From NCBI GenBank assembly GCA_937950415.1, contig CALFDL010000248.1, positions 1 to 36,281 of the forward strand: a DNA stretch of 36,281 nucleotides, read 5' to 3'. Of the stretch, positions 14,806-22,514 are shown piece after piece (the first letter of the stretch is position 1; every line of letters begins with the position of its first letter). The translations under genes and the position numbers were made by a program. Under the pieces are notes generated by a model. It saw only the letters and a list, made by a program, of their open reading frames with translations, made no database searches and had not been told where the DNA came from. The DNA is from an uncultured Collinsella sp. GTDB lineage: Bacteria; Actinomycetota; Coriobacteriia; Coriobacteriales; Coriobacteriaceae.

Positions 14806-15186
14806 CTATTCGTCGCTGCCCGGCTTGCGTCGGTTGGCTTTTTTAATCGCGTTGAAGTGCTTGTCATTGAGCCTGCGCTGGCGAGAGCGCTGAGGCACCT
14901 TGGTCTTTACGCGCCGGCGCGGTGGACGCCCGCGACGCCCAAGCTCAGCGCGCAGCTTACGCAGGCAGCTACTACGGTTTTGGAACTGACTGCGGCTCTC
15001 GCGCGCCGTCACGGTAATCCCCGAAGGGATATGTTTCATGCGCACCGCCGAGTCAGTCGTGTTGACGCCTTGTCCGCCCGGACCCGTCGCGCGAAACACC
15101 TGCACCTCGCAATCGCGCGCCAACTCCTCGGCCGACATCTCGGCATAGCGCGCATACTCGCGCCGTCCCATCTTGTTCTCATCCAT
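14806..15186 (-). CDS. arfB: ArfB/YaeJ-like peptidyl-tRNA hydrolase, RF-1 domain, 126 aa
   Basis: Codon-independent release factor-like protein that hydrolyses peptidyl-tRNA on stalled ribosomes. It has the catalytic GGQ in FRATGPGGQGVNTTDSAVRM (GGQ at 37-39) and a basic C-terminal tail rich in Arg and Lys (RRRVKTKVPQRSRQRR), which in ArfB enters the empty mRNA channel. At 126 aa it lacks the codon-recognition domains of RF1/RF2. Start MDENKMG at 15186 has GGGGAGG upstream; the longer frame would start inside the palindrome at 15212-15242. The gene is followed by the family B palindrome. Confidence 0.85.
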   Translation of the reverse strand: MDENKMGRREYARYAEMSAEELARDCEVQVFRATGPGGQGVNTTDSAVRMKHIPSGITVTARESRSQFQNRSSCLRKLRAELGRRGRPPRRRVKTKVPQRSRQRRLNDKHFNAIKKANRRKPGSDE

Positions 15187-15211
15187 ATCAACACCTCCCC
15201 TCATACAAAAA

Positions 15212-15242
15212 ATGTGACAAAGGGACAGTCCCTTTGTCACAT
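15212..15242. repeat. REP-like palindrome, family A, copy 2
   Basis: A 31-nt perfect palindrome around a central A, with outer ATGTG/CACAT and core ACAAAGGGAC-A-GTCCCTTTGT. It matches 3543-3573 in 30 of 31 positions. It lies between xpt and arfB, 26 nt upstream of the arfB start. Confidence 0.8.
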
Positions 15243-15269
15243 CGCATACCAATCGCTTGTGTTGCGCGC

Positions 15270-15848
15270 TTAAGCGAAGGTGATCTCGCCGGTCTCGCAG
15301 TCCATATCGGCGATACGGGCCAGGCTCTCGACGCGGAAGCCGCGCTCGCGGAGCTTATCGCCGCCGCCCTGGAAGCCCTTCTCCACCGCAATGCCAATAC
15401 CCGACACCTCGGCACCCGCAGCCTCACAGATCTTGATAAGACCCTCGAGCGCGCAGCCGTTGGCCAAGAAGTCGTCGATAATCAGGACCTTGTCGCCCTC
15501 GGACAGGAAACGCTTGCCAACGATGACCGGGTACTCCTTCTGTTTGGTAAAGGAGTAGATGGTCGTGGCATACTGCTCGCCGTCGAGGTTGATGGACTGG
15601 GCCTTCTTGGCAAAGACCACCGGCACGCCGCCAAAATGCTGAGCCGCGATGCAGGCCATACCAATGCCCGAAGCCTCGATCGTCAGGATCTTGTTGATCT
15701 CGACACCCTCGAACAGACGGGCCCACTCGGCACCCATGTGGTCGAACAGCTCAACGTCGCACTGGTGGTTGAGGAAGGCATCAACCTTAAGGACGTTACC
15801 GGCCTTTACGATGCCGTCATGGCGAATACGATCCTCAAGCTCCTGCAT
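15270..15848 (-). CDS. xpt: Xanthine phosphoribosyltransferase, 192 aa
   Basis: Salvages xanthine (and possibly guanine) to the nucleotide with PRPP. The PRPP-binding motif is VLIIDDFLANG (121-131). The family-specific N-terminus MQELEDRIRHDGIVKAGNVLKVDAFLNHQ and the base-binding YSFTKQ region identify the Xpt type rather than Hpt or Apt. Length is typical. Start at 15848 with an AAGGGG-type ribosome site. Upstream, TAGACT near 15910-15916 could be a -10 box; no purine riboswitch is visible in the 157-nt gap. Monocistronic as far as seen. Confidence 0.93.
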   Translation of the reverse strand: MQELEDRIRHDGIVKAGNVLKVDAFLNHQCDVELFDHMGAEWARLFEGVEINKILTIEASGIGMACIAAQHFGGVPVVFAKKAQSINLDGEQYATTIYSFTKQKEYPVIVGKRFLSEGDKVLIIDDFLANGCALEGLIKICEAAGAEVSGIGIAVEKGFQGGGDKLRERGFRVESLARIADMDCETGEITFA

Positions 15849-16005
15849 GGCGCAACCCCTTCTCGCGGCAACGATACCGCGCGATTAATAAACGTTGTTC
15901 GATAGTCTACCACGGACCGACCCCCGCCCGCCCCACAAGCCACATCGCACCACAAACCAGTCTTTTTGGGACGGCGCGAATCGTGGCAGACAGCCTCCCA
16001 ACATG

Positions 16006-17310
16006 CTAATGGCGGGCGCGCATCTTCACCAAACGCACCATGGCAAGTGCAAAGCCCACAGCGGCAACAGCCATGAGCACGTAGAACACCGAGCGAAAGC
16101 CGAATAGGAATACATCCGGACGGCCTGCAACAAAACTGGTCACGGCCTCGCCCATCACCACGCTCATCTGCCCATACAGGATATTCGACGCCACCGTAAT
16201 GCCGAGTGCCATACCCGCATAGCGCGCCAGGCTACCCAGGCTGCCCGCAAAGCCGAGTGCTTCGCGCGGAGCCGAGCCCATATACAACGAATTGTTAGGG
16301 CTCTGGAAAATCGACGTACCGCACGACATAAATGCGACGCAGCACACGATCACAGGGATAGAAGAGTGCTCGTTGAGCGTGCTTACCGCAAAGAGACCGC
16401 ACACATACACGCCCAGGCCGACCGCCGTGGGGCCCTCACAGCCAACACGGTCCGAAACCGTTCCCGAAAGCGGGCCGATAAAGGCATTCACCATCGGCAG
16501 CGCCAAAAAGAGTAGTCCAGAGATATCAGAACCGAAGCCGTGGGCGTCCTGAAAATAGAACGGCAGGATAAACTCGGATGCGCCAATGCCAATGAACACG
16601 ATGAGCATGCAGGCAAGGTTGATGGTGAAGGCCGAATTTGCAAAGCAGCGACGAGCGGCCTCGGCAAGGGACATGGGGCGCTCGCCGGCCTCCGGCTTAA
16701 CATGCGGCAGCGTGTAGAGCCCCACGATAAACGAGATGACGCCAATGGGCAGGTTGATGAGGAAGATGCTCTCCCAAGGAAAGCTTGCCACCAGCATGCC
16801 GCCGAGCACGGGGCCACACATCATGCCGAGGGCCACAAAGGTCGCGAGAATACCCATGGCACGGCCTCGTTCGCGCGCCGGAAACGACTCGGTGATGATA
16901 CCCATGTTGTTGGCCATGGCCGCCGCGCAACCGACACCCTGAACAATGCGTGCCAGGATAAGAACCTCGAGCGAGGCCGAAAGGCCGCACAGCAGCGAAC
17001 CGACCGAAAAGACGATGACGCCCAGCTGGAACACATTCACCTTGCCGCGCACGTCGCCCAGACGGCCAAACGGCAACATAGCCACGCATGTCGCAAGCAG
17101 ATACACCGAGCTTACCAGCTGAATGCGATCGAGGCCCACGCCCAGCTCCTTTTGCATCACGGGCAGCGCCACGGTCACGACGGTCGAATCCAGACACACC
17201 ATAAACGTCATGATGAGCACGGTAAACAGAATCGCCCACTTGTTCTTGCCATGGGTGTCGCCCTCTAGGGCAATGTGCTCGCGGCGCAGCTGCTCTGCAG
17301 TTTTCTCCAT
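16006..17310 (-). CDS. Major facilitator superfamily transporter (drug/proton antiporter-like), 434 aa
   Basis: Multi-pass membrane transporter. It has MFS motif A-like LPFGRLGDVRGK after the second helix, LDSTVVTVALPVMQKELG in the first helix (typical of DHA1/DHA2 drug exporters), and RIVQGVGCAAAMANNMGIITESFPARERGRAMG, the central motif C/B region. About 12-14 hydrophobic segments span the protein. Start MEKTAEQL at 17310 is favoured because AAAGG lies 6 nt upstream; an ATG two codons earlier abuts the ribosome site. Substrate is unknown; multidrug or fermentation-product export is the usual guess for this subgroup. Confidence 0.82.
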   Translation of the reverse strand: MEKTAEQLRREHIALEGDTHGKNKWAILFTVLIMTFMVCLDSTVVTVALPVMQKELGVGLDRIQLVSSVYLLATCVAMLPFGRLGDVRGKVNVFQLGVIVFSVGSLLCGLSASLEVLILARIVQGVGCAAAMANNMGIITESFPARERGRAMGILATFVALGMMCGPVLGGMLVASFPWESIFLINLPIGVISFIVGLYTLPHVKPEAGERPMSLAEAARRCFANSAFTINLACMLIVFIGIGASEFILPFYFQDAHGFGSDISGLLFLALPMVNAFIGPLSGTVSDRVGCEGPTAVGLGVYVCGLFAVSTLNEHSSIPVIVCCVAFMSCGTSIFQSPNNSLYMGSAPREALGFAGSLGSLARYAGMALGITVASNILYGQMSVVMGEAVTSFVAGRPDVFLFGFRSVFYVLMAVAAVGFALAMVRLVKMRARH

Positions 17311-17336
17311 ATCCATCCTTTCGAGTGGCCCAACGC

Positions 17337-17384
17337 AAAAAAACGGGGCCCCAATCGCATGCAAACAGCCGCAATTGGGGTCCC
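17337..17384 (-). terminator. Intrinsic terminator after the O-acetylhomoserine sulfhydrylase gene
   Basis: An 11-bp stem (17345-17355 with 17374-17384, one G-U) with an 18-nt loop, then seven T residues in the leftward direction (complement of 17337-17343). It lies between the metY stop and the MFS start and insulates the two. Confidence 0.85.
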
Positions 17385-17453
17385 GCCTACGGAATCGGAA
17401 CGAAAGGTCGCCGAAGCTTTCTGCCAGCATCGGCGCCTCGCACGAACGCTAGC

Positions 17454-18737
17454 CTAGCACTGCTCGAGCGCCTGCTCAAGGTCGGCAATCAGATCGGCCG
17501 TATCCTCGAGGCCGCACGACAGGCGCACCATGTCGGCAGAAATGCCACAGGCGATGAGTTCCTCATCGTTCATCTGGCGATGCGTGGCATTAGCGGGATG
17601 CAGGCAGCAAGTGCGGGCGTCGGCCACATGCGTGGCGATCTGGGCGAGCTTAAGGCTCTTCATAAAGGTCTCGGCCGCCGCGCGACCACCGATAAAGCCA
17701 AAGCTCACGACGCCGCACGTACCGTTGGGCATGTACTTCTGAGCGATGTCATAGTACTTATCGTCCTCCAGGCCCGGATAGCTCACGAAGCGCACCTTGG
17801 GATGGCTCTGCAGGAACTTGGCGACCGCCAGACCGTTCTCACAATGGCGCGGCATGCGTACGTGCAGGCTCTCGAGCGAGCTGTTCAAGAAGAACGCCGC
17901 CTGCGGGTTCTGCATGGGGCCAAGGTCGCGCATAAGCTGCGCGGTGGCCTTGGTAATAAAGGCGCCCTCGCGACCGAACTTCTCGGCATAGGTCACGCCG
18001 TGATAGCTCTCGTCGGGCGTGGTGAGACCCGGGAACTTGTCCGCATGGGCCATCCAGTCAAACTGGCCGTGGTCGACGATCACGCCGCCCAGGTAGGCAG
18101 CATGTCCATCCATGTACTTGGTGGTGGAGTGCGTAACGATGTCGGCGCCCCACTCAAAGGGACGGCACATCACGGGCGTCGGGAAGGTGTTGTCGACCAT
18201 CAGTGGCACGCCGTGGTCATGCGCGGCCTTGGCAAAGCGCTCAATATCGAGCACGGCAAGGGCGGGGTTGGCGATCGTCTCGCCAAAGACGAGCTTGGTA
18301 TTGGGCTCAAAGGCTGCCTCGAGCTCCTCGTCGGTGCAGTCGGGGGCAACGAACGTGCAGGTCAGACCCATGCGCTCCATAGTATGGGCGAGCAGGTTGT
18401 AGGTACCGCCATAGATGGCAGAGCTCGCGACCACGTGATCGCCGGCACCGGCCACGTTAAAGATCGCGAGGAAGTTCGCGGCCATGCCCGAGCTCGTGAG
18501 CATCGCAGCGGTGCCACCCTCCATCTCGCAGATCTTGGCGGCAACCAAATCGCAAGTGGGGTTCTGCAGACGGCTGTAGAAGTAGCCAGACTCCTCCAGG
18601 TCAAACAGCTTGCCCATGTGCTCCGACGTGTCGTACTTCCACGTGGTGGACTGGTAAATGGGCACCTGGCGCGGCTCCGCATCTCCCGGGTGATAGCCGC
18701 CCTGAACACATGTGGTACCGATGGTCTGCTCGCTCAT
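17454..18737 (-). CDS. metY: O-acetylhomoserine sulfhydrylase / aminocarboxypropyltransferase, 427 aa
   Basis: PLP enzyme of the Cys/Met gamma family. Visible motifs are SRLQNPT (55-61), SSGMAAN, SSAIYGGTYNLL, VDNTFPTP with PLP-ring Asp182, and THSTTKYMDGH with Schiff-base Lys207. The 427-aa length and the GLEDTADLIADLEQAL C-terminus are typical of MetY, which joins O-acetylhomoserine with sulfide or methanethiol to make homocysteine or methionine. Methionine gamma-lyase is a close alternative. Start at ATG 18737. Divergent from the C_GCAxxG_C_C gene across a 231-nt gap. Confidence 0.87.
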   Translation of the reverse strand: MSEQTIGTTCVQGGYHPGDAEPRQVPIYQSTTWKYDTSEHMGKLFDLEESGYFYSRLQNPTCDLVAAKICEMEGGTAAMLTSSGMAANFLAIFNVAGAGDHVVASSAIYGGTYNLLAHTMERMGLTCTFVAPDCTDEELEAAFEPNTKLVFGETIANPALAVLDIERFAKAAHDHGVPLMVDNTFPTPVMCRPFEWGADIVTHSTTKYMDGHAAYLGGVIVDHGQFDWMAHADKFPGLTTPDESYHGVTYAEKFGREGAFITKATAQLMRDLGPMQNPQAAFFLNSSLESLHVRMPRHCENGLAVAKFLQSHPKVRFVSYPGLEDDKYYDIAQKYMPNGTCGVVSFGFIGGRAAAETFMKSLKLAQIATHVADARTCCLHPANATHRQMNDEELIACGISADMVRLSCGLEDTADLIADLEQALEQC

Positions 18738-18923
18738 ATCTAGCTCCCTTGCCTGGGTTTTAGTTTTATTCGGTTCACGATACCGCTACCCCGCACCCCT
18801 CTCAACCCATCCCCAAGGTAGGTTATGGGACAAATTGATTAGGGGTATTTATCTCAAGCCTTGGGCATTTGCTCGATAGATAAAAATGAGGCATACATGA
18901 AGCTCTCGATGATTACATGCACC

Positions 18924-18957
18924 GTCACGGGTACCATAGGCGGGTACACCGTGACCA
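18924..18957 (+). promoter_or_regulatory. Hairpin directly upstream of the C_GCAxxG_C_C ribosome site
   Basis: GTCACGGGTACC can pair with GGTACACCGTGAC (12 bp with one bulged A), ending just before AAGGAG. It could influence translation start of the gene at 18969 or protect the mRNA end. Confidence 0.4.
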
Positions 18958-18968
18958 AGGAGACAACG

Positions 18969-19415
18969 ATGAAGCAGATCGATACCACCCAGCTCGACAC
19001 CGCCGCCTGCCAGGCTCAGGCTGCCGAATACCACGCCCGCGGCTTTAACTGCGCACAGGCCGCTGCCTGCACGCTCGCACCTGCCGTCGGGCTCGACCCC
19101 CAGACCGCCTTTACCCTCACCGAGGGCTTTGGCGCCGGCATGGGCGGCATGACCGAAACCTGCGGCGCCATCTCGGGCGCTGTGTCCATCATGGGCTTTG
19201 TGATGAGCGAAGGCATGGAAAACCCCAAGACCAAGGGCCAGACCTACAAGCTGTCGCGCGAAATCGCCAAGCGTTTTGGCGAGAAGAACACGACGACCGT
19301 CTGCGGCACGCTCAAGGGAATCGGATCGGATAAGGGTCCGCTCCGCAGCTGTCCCGGTTGCATCGACGATGCCGTCGAAATCGCCTGCGATGTGCTAAAG
19401 CAGCTCGCCGAGTAA
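18969..19415 (+). CDS. C_GCAxxG_C_C family (putative redox) protein, 148 aa
   Basis: Small cysteine-rich protein of the C_GCAxxG_C_C family. It shows RGFNCAQAAACTLAP, EGFGAGMGGMTETCGAISGAVSIMG (the glycine/cysteine core) and a C-terminal VCGTLKG...RSCPGCIDDAVEIACDVL with further conserved Cys. Members are often encoded near redox or iron-sulfur functions in anaerobes; the biochemical role is not established. ATG 18969 is chosen because AAGGAG lies 6 nt upstream; an in-frame ATG at 18897 with a weaker GAGG would add 24 residues. Confidence 0.82.
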   Translation: MKQIDTTQLDTAACQAQAAEYHARGFNCAQAAACTLAPAVGLDPQTAFTLTEGFGAGMGGMTETCGAISGAVSIMGFVMSEGMENPKTKGQTYKLSREIAKRFGEKNTTTVCGTLKGIGSDKGPLRSCPGCIDDAVEIACDVLKQLAE

Positions 19416-19433
19416 ACGGCAGCAACATAAAAC

Positions 19434-19478
19434 GACGGCCGGCGCGTTTGGGATCCATCCAAAAGAACGCCGGCCGTC
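19434..19478. terminator. Convergent hairpin between the C_GCAxxG_C_C gene and yigZ
   Basis: GACGGCCGGCG (19434-19444) pairs perfectly with CGCCGGCCGTC (19468-19478). It sits between convergent stops at 19415 and 19483. No long T run follows on either side, so termination may be partial. Confidence 0.6.
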
Positions 19479-19482
19479 GCCG

Positions 19483-20121
19483 TTAGAACTCGGCAAATTT
19501 GGGAGCGCCGGCCTCGATCTCCTCGCGCCCCGCCATAAGCTCGCGCATCTTGGCGCAAAATTGCTCCTGCTCCCCCGCTTTGAATACCAGGTGAAGTGTC
19601 ACGGCATCCGCGTAATCGGTATCCGAAACCTTGGCACCCGAATCCTGCGCCAAACGAAGCACCTGCTCATACTGCGGATAGGCCACATGCACGTCAACAG
19701 GCACGACACTCGTCATCTCGACAATCTGCCCGGCCTCCTGAGCCGCGGCCACCGCCGCCTGCGTCGCCGCGGTATAGGCGCGCACCAAGCCACCGGGCCC
19801 TAACAGCGTGCCACCAAAATAGCGCGTCACCACGCAGCAAACATTTTTGAGTCCCGCGCCGCGCAGCACCTCGAGCGTCGGCATACCGCTCGTGCAGCTC
19901 GGCTCACCATCATCGCTCTGGCGCTCGCGTCCATCGACTAAAATCCACGCGGGAACATTGTGCCGAGCGTCGTAATGACGCTTGCGAACCATCTCGATAA
20001 AGGCATTCGCCTCGTCCTCGGACTCAATATGGACCAGCTGGGCAATAAACCGGCTCTTGCGGTCTACAAACTCGCCCGAAGCCTCAATATTCGATTGCAG
20101 AGTAAAATAGCTGTCCAACAA
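19483..20121 (-). CDS. yigZ: YigZ / IMPACT family protein (UPF0029), 212 aa
   Basis: Two-domain protein. Residues 1-130 form the IMPACT N-domain with KSRFIAQLVHIESEDEANAFIEMVRKRHYDARHN and the signature SDDGEPSCTSGMPTLEVLRGAGLKNVCCVVTRYFGGTLLGPGGLVRAYT. A C-terminal ferredoxin-like domain (DUF1949) follows. Function in bacteria is uncertain; a translation-linked role has been proposed. The start is probably TTG at 20119-20121 (LDSYFTLQ), since GAGGGGC lies 4-5 nt upstream and no suitable ATG is near. The 5' region holds structured element E copy 2. Confidence 0.88.
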   Translation of the reverse strand: MLDSYFTLQSNIEASGEFVDRKSRFIAQLVHIESEDEANAFIEMVRKRHYDARHNVPAWILVDGRERQSDDGEPSCTSGMPTLEVLRGAGLKNVCCVVTRYFGGTLLGPGGLVRAYTAATQAAVAAAQEAGQIVEMTSVVPVDVHVAYPQYEQVLRLAQDSGAKVSDTDYADAVTLHLVFKAGEQEQFCAKMRELMAGREEIEAGAPKFAEF

Positions 20122-20233
20122 AGCCCCTCAACAACAAGCAAAGCAACAAACAGCCTCAATAATACGCCAAAGACCGTACCGTTAATCCCGGTAAATAGAA
20201 CGGCAACACCGATGATTCCGTAAACGAAAGCGA

Positions 20234-20332
20234 GAACCCGTCAGCGCGAGCAAGGTGCCTTGAAAGACGAGGGCATTGACCTTATGGTCATGCCCGAAGG
20301 CTTGAAAGGCAGATTGCCGCGCTGACGGGTTC
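20234..20332. ncRNA. Structured repeat element E, copy 2 (next to rnpB)
   Basis: Outer stem of 15 perfect pairs (20234-20248 with 20318-20332), then GCAA/TTGC, a GG/GA internal loop, TGCCTT/AAGGCA, an internal loop GAAAGACGA opposite TTGA, and an apical hairpin GGGCAT-(T)GACC-TTAT-GGTC-ATGCCC. GCAGCGTC follows on the + strand, as in copy 3. It lies about 15 nt beyond the 3' end of rnpB and 112 nt before yigZ, both leftward, so it may be transcribed with either. Confidence 0.65.
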
Positions 20333-20346
20333 GCAGCGTCAACAAA

Positions 20347-20712
20347 GTGCTGAGTGGGCCTATAAGCCGGGTTCTGTCGTGAACGGTCATTTATCTTGTC
20401 TGCACGTTACCGTGCAGCTCCACGCACGCTACCCGAACGCGGACCGGGCCGGCCCATAGCGTTCCTATTCGCGCTTGCTCCGGATGGGGCTTGCCAAGCC
20501 GCCGTGTTGCCACGACGCTGGTGGTCTCTTACACCACCGTTTCAGCTTTTCCCTTTACGCCTTGCGGCGCAGGTGGGAGTCTTCTTTTCTGCGGCGCTTT
20601 CCGTCGGATCACTCCGCCCGGCCGTTAGCCGGCATCCCGCCCTCTGGAGCCCGGACTTTCCTCACGCGTACTGCAAGCAGCACATCGCGCGACCGTCTGG
20701 CCCACTCAGCAG
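20347..20712 (-). ncRNA. rnpB: RNase P RNA (class A)
   Basis: Catalytic RNA that matures tRNA 5' ends. Read leftward it begins GCTGAGTGGGCCAGACGG, contains the conserved core GAGGAAAGTCCGGGCTCC near the 5' end (around 20645-20663), a J-region in the middle, and ends with ACAGAACCCGGCTTATAGGC followed by the P1 partner strand. The P1 helix pairs 20699-20710 with 20349-20360 over 12 bp. Length of about 366 nt is normal. A -10 box TACACT (complement of 20719-20724) fits a start near 20712; an 8-bp inverted repeat CCGTTGCC/GGCAACGG (20731-20749) overlaps the -35 region. Confidence 0.95.
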
Positions 20713-20724
20713 TGCAAGAGTGTA

Positions 20725-20973
20725 GCACACCGTTGCCGCAGGCAACGGCACAAAACAAGCGCTCGCACGATAAACCAAGAACCACCCATGCGCTACAATA
20801 GTCCCGTCGATGGGCAACGTCGTCAGTCGAGACGCGACCGCGCTCCGCACCCCTCCGCCTACTCGGTGCGTTCCCGCCTCTTCCCCGAGGCGGGATGTCG
20901 ACATTTTTCATGCACCGACAACCCAATAGCAAACAGACAGCCCGAGCAGCATTGCGCATTTCGGCGCCAAATG
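20725..20973. other. Intergenic region between rnpB and rpsA; no gene identified
   Basis: No convincing protein-coding gene. It holds the rnpB promoter side (inverted repeat 20731-20749), a + strand TACAAT near 20794-20799, and an 8-bp hairpin CCCGCCTC/GAGGCGGG at about 20873-20894 followed after 9 nt by TTTTT. A small + strand RNA of about 110 nt ending there is possible but has no good -35 box. Confidence 0.4.
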
Positions 20974-21008
20974 CAAAAAGGGACCCGTCCATTGCGGACG
21001 GATCCCTT
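20974..21008 (-). terminator. Intrinsic terminator of rpsA
   Basis: A 13-bp stem with one mismatch (20978-20990 with 20996-21008), 5-nt loop, then CTTTTTG leftward. Located 24 nt past the rpsA stop. Confidence 0.85.
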
Positions 21009-21032
21009 AAAACAAGTGATCGTCAAACCGAT

Positions 21033-22199
21033 TTACTCGGCGTCGGTCTCCTCGTCCTTCTTCTCGGAAGGCAGCGGGGTAACCTCGATCTCGACACCCA
21101 GAGTCTCAGCAGCGGACTTCATGGACAGGGAGATACGACGACGGTCGAGGTCGATCTCCATGACCTTGACCTGAACCTTGTCGCCCACATGGGTGACCTG
21201 AGAAGGCTGATCGACGTGCTTGTTGGCCATCTCGGAGATGTGCACCAGGCCCTCGATGCCCTCGCCCAGGTCGACGAAAGCGCCGAACGGGACAAGCTTG
21301 GTCACAGTGCCCTCGACGATAGCGCCGACGGGGTACTTCTTGACCAGTGCGCGCCACGGATCCTCGGTGGTCTGCTTGAGACCCAGGGAGATGCGCTCGC
21401 GGTTGAGATCGACGTCGAGAACCTCGACCTCGACCTCCTGGCCGACCTTGACAACCTCGGAAGGATGGTTGACGTGGTTCCAGGAGAGCTCGGAGATGTG
21501 GATGAGGCCGTCGATACCGCCGAGATCGACGAAGGCGCCGAAGTCGACGATGGAGGAAACGGTGCCCTGGAGACGCATGCCAGACTTGAGCTTGGACAGG
21601 ATCTCGGAGCGCTCGGCCTTACGGGATTCCTCGAGCACGACGCGACGGGAGAGGACGACGTTGTTGCGGTTGCGGTCCATCTCGATAACGCGGGCCTCGA
21701 TGCGGGTGCCCATGTAAGAGGTGAGGTCCTTGACGCGACGGAGGTCGACGAGGGAAGCGGGCAGGAAGCCACGCAGGCCGATGTCGAGGATCAGGCCGCC
21801 CTTGACAACCTCGATAACCTCGCCCTCGACGTTCTCGCCGGAGTTGAACTTCTCCTCAATGCGGTTCCAAGCACGCTCGTACTCGGCACGCTTCTTGGAC
21901 AGGACCAGACGACCGTCCTTGTCCTCCTTCTGGAGAACCAGAGCCTCGATGGGATCACCGAGTGCAACGATGTCTGCAGGGTTAGCGTCCTTGCGGATGG
22001 ACAGCTCGCGGACCGGGATAACGCCCTCGGACTTGAATCCGATGTCAACGAGCACCTCGTCATGCTCGATCTTAACGACAGTGCCGTTAACGAGATCGCC
22101 CTCATCAAAGTCGGTAATCGTACCGTCGATGAGGTTGTTCATCTCCTCCTCATTGACATCGTCAAGAGAGAAAATGGACGAGTTCTGAATCTCACTCAA
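21033..22199 (-). CDS. rpsA: 30S ribosomal protein S1, four S1 domains, 388 aa
   Basis: RNA-binding protein that recruits mRNA to the 30S subunit. Four S1/OB domains occupy roughly residues 34-103, 119-187, 205-273 and 290-359; repeats 3 and 4 carry VDFGAFVDLGGIDGLIHISELSW and VPFGAFVDLGEGIEGLVHISEMANKH. The acidic C-terminus (SEKKDEETDAE) is typical. Four domains rather than six matches Gram-positive/actinobacterial forms. The start is TTG at 22197-22199, with AAAGGGG 7 nt upstream; the next ATG (codon 20) has no ribosome site. A 9-bp hairpin (22384-22392 with 22427-22435) lies in the long leader. Confidence 0.94.
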   Translation of the reverse strand: MSEIQNSSIFSLDDVNEEEMNNLIDGTITDFDEGDLVNGTVVKIEHDEVLVDIGFKSEGVIPVRELSIRKDANPADIVALGDPIEALVLQKEDKDGRLVLSKKRAEYERAWNRIEEKFNSGENVEGEVIEVVKGGLILDIGLRGFLPASLVDLRRVKDLTSYMGTRIEARVIEMDRNRNNVVLSRRVVLEESRKAERSEILSKLKSGMRLQGTVSSIVDFGAFVDLGGIDGLIHISELSWNHVNHPSEVVKVGQEVEVEVLDVDLNRERISLGLKQTTEDPWRALVKKYPVGAIVEGTVTKLVPFGAFVDLGEGIEGLVHISEMANKHVDQPSQVTHVGDKVQVKVMEIDLDRRRISLSMKSAAETLGVEIEVTPLPSEKKDEETDAE

Positions 22200-22514
22200 A
22201 GGTGGACCCCTTTCGAACTACGGGGCCCCGATTGCTAGGACCTACAGAAGGGTGCGACAAGCACACAACGTTTAGGAACACTCGGGAGCCGACAGATACT
22301 AATGTGACGCTTATGCAATCACGTTCGTATAGGTTACGGGGAAATGGGTTCGATTTCAAGCGTGAACTGCGTTTTTTTACTCGTGTGGAGACTTTTTCGT
22401 AATCTTATGGACAGCTGTCTCCACAACTTGACGATAACCGGCTAGGCATTCGGCTTTGGGGTAAAGTATCCGGAGCCAACGATTCTAGATCGATTTTTCG
22501 AGAAAGGTGCCCGC
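22200..22514. other. Divergent intergenic region rpsA / HAD gene; hairpin only
   Basis: 315 nt with no supported gene. Contains TGTGGAGAC/GTCTCCACA (22384-22392 with 22427-22435), a T7 run at 22373-22379, and TTGACG near 22419-22440 without a well-spaced -10 box. The hairpin may belong to an rpsA leader or the HAD promoter region. Confidence 0.35.

Noticed and set aside
15849..16005. Purine riboswitch upstream of xpt.
   Set aside because: No three-way-junction core or characteristic loop sequences are visible in the 157-nt gap.
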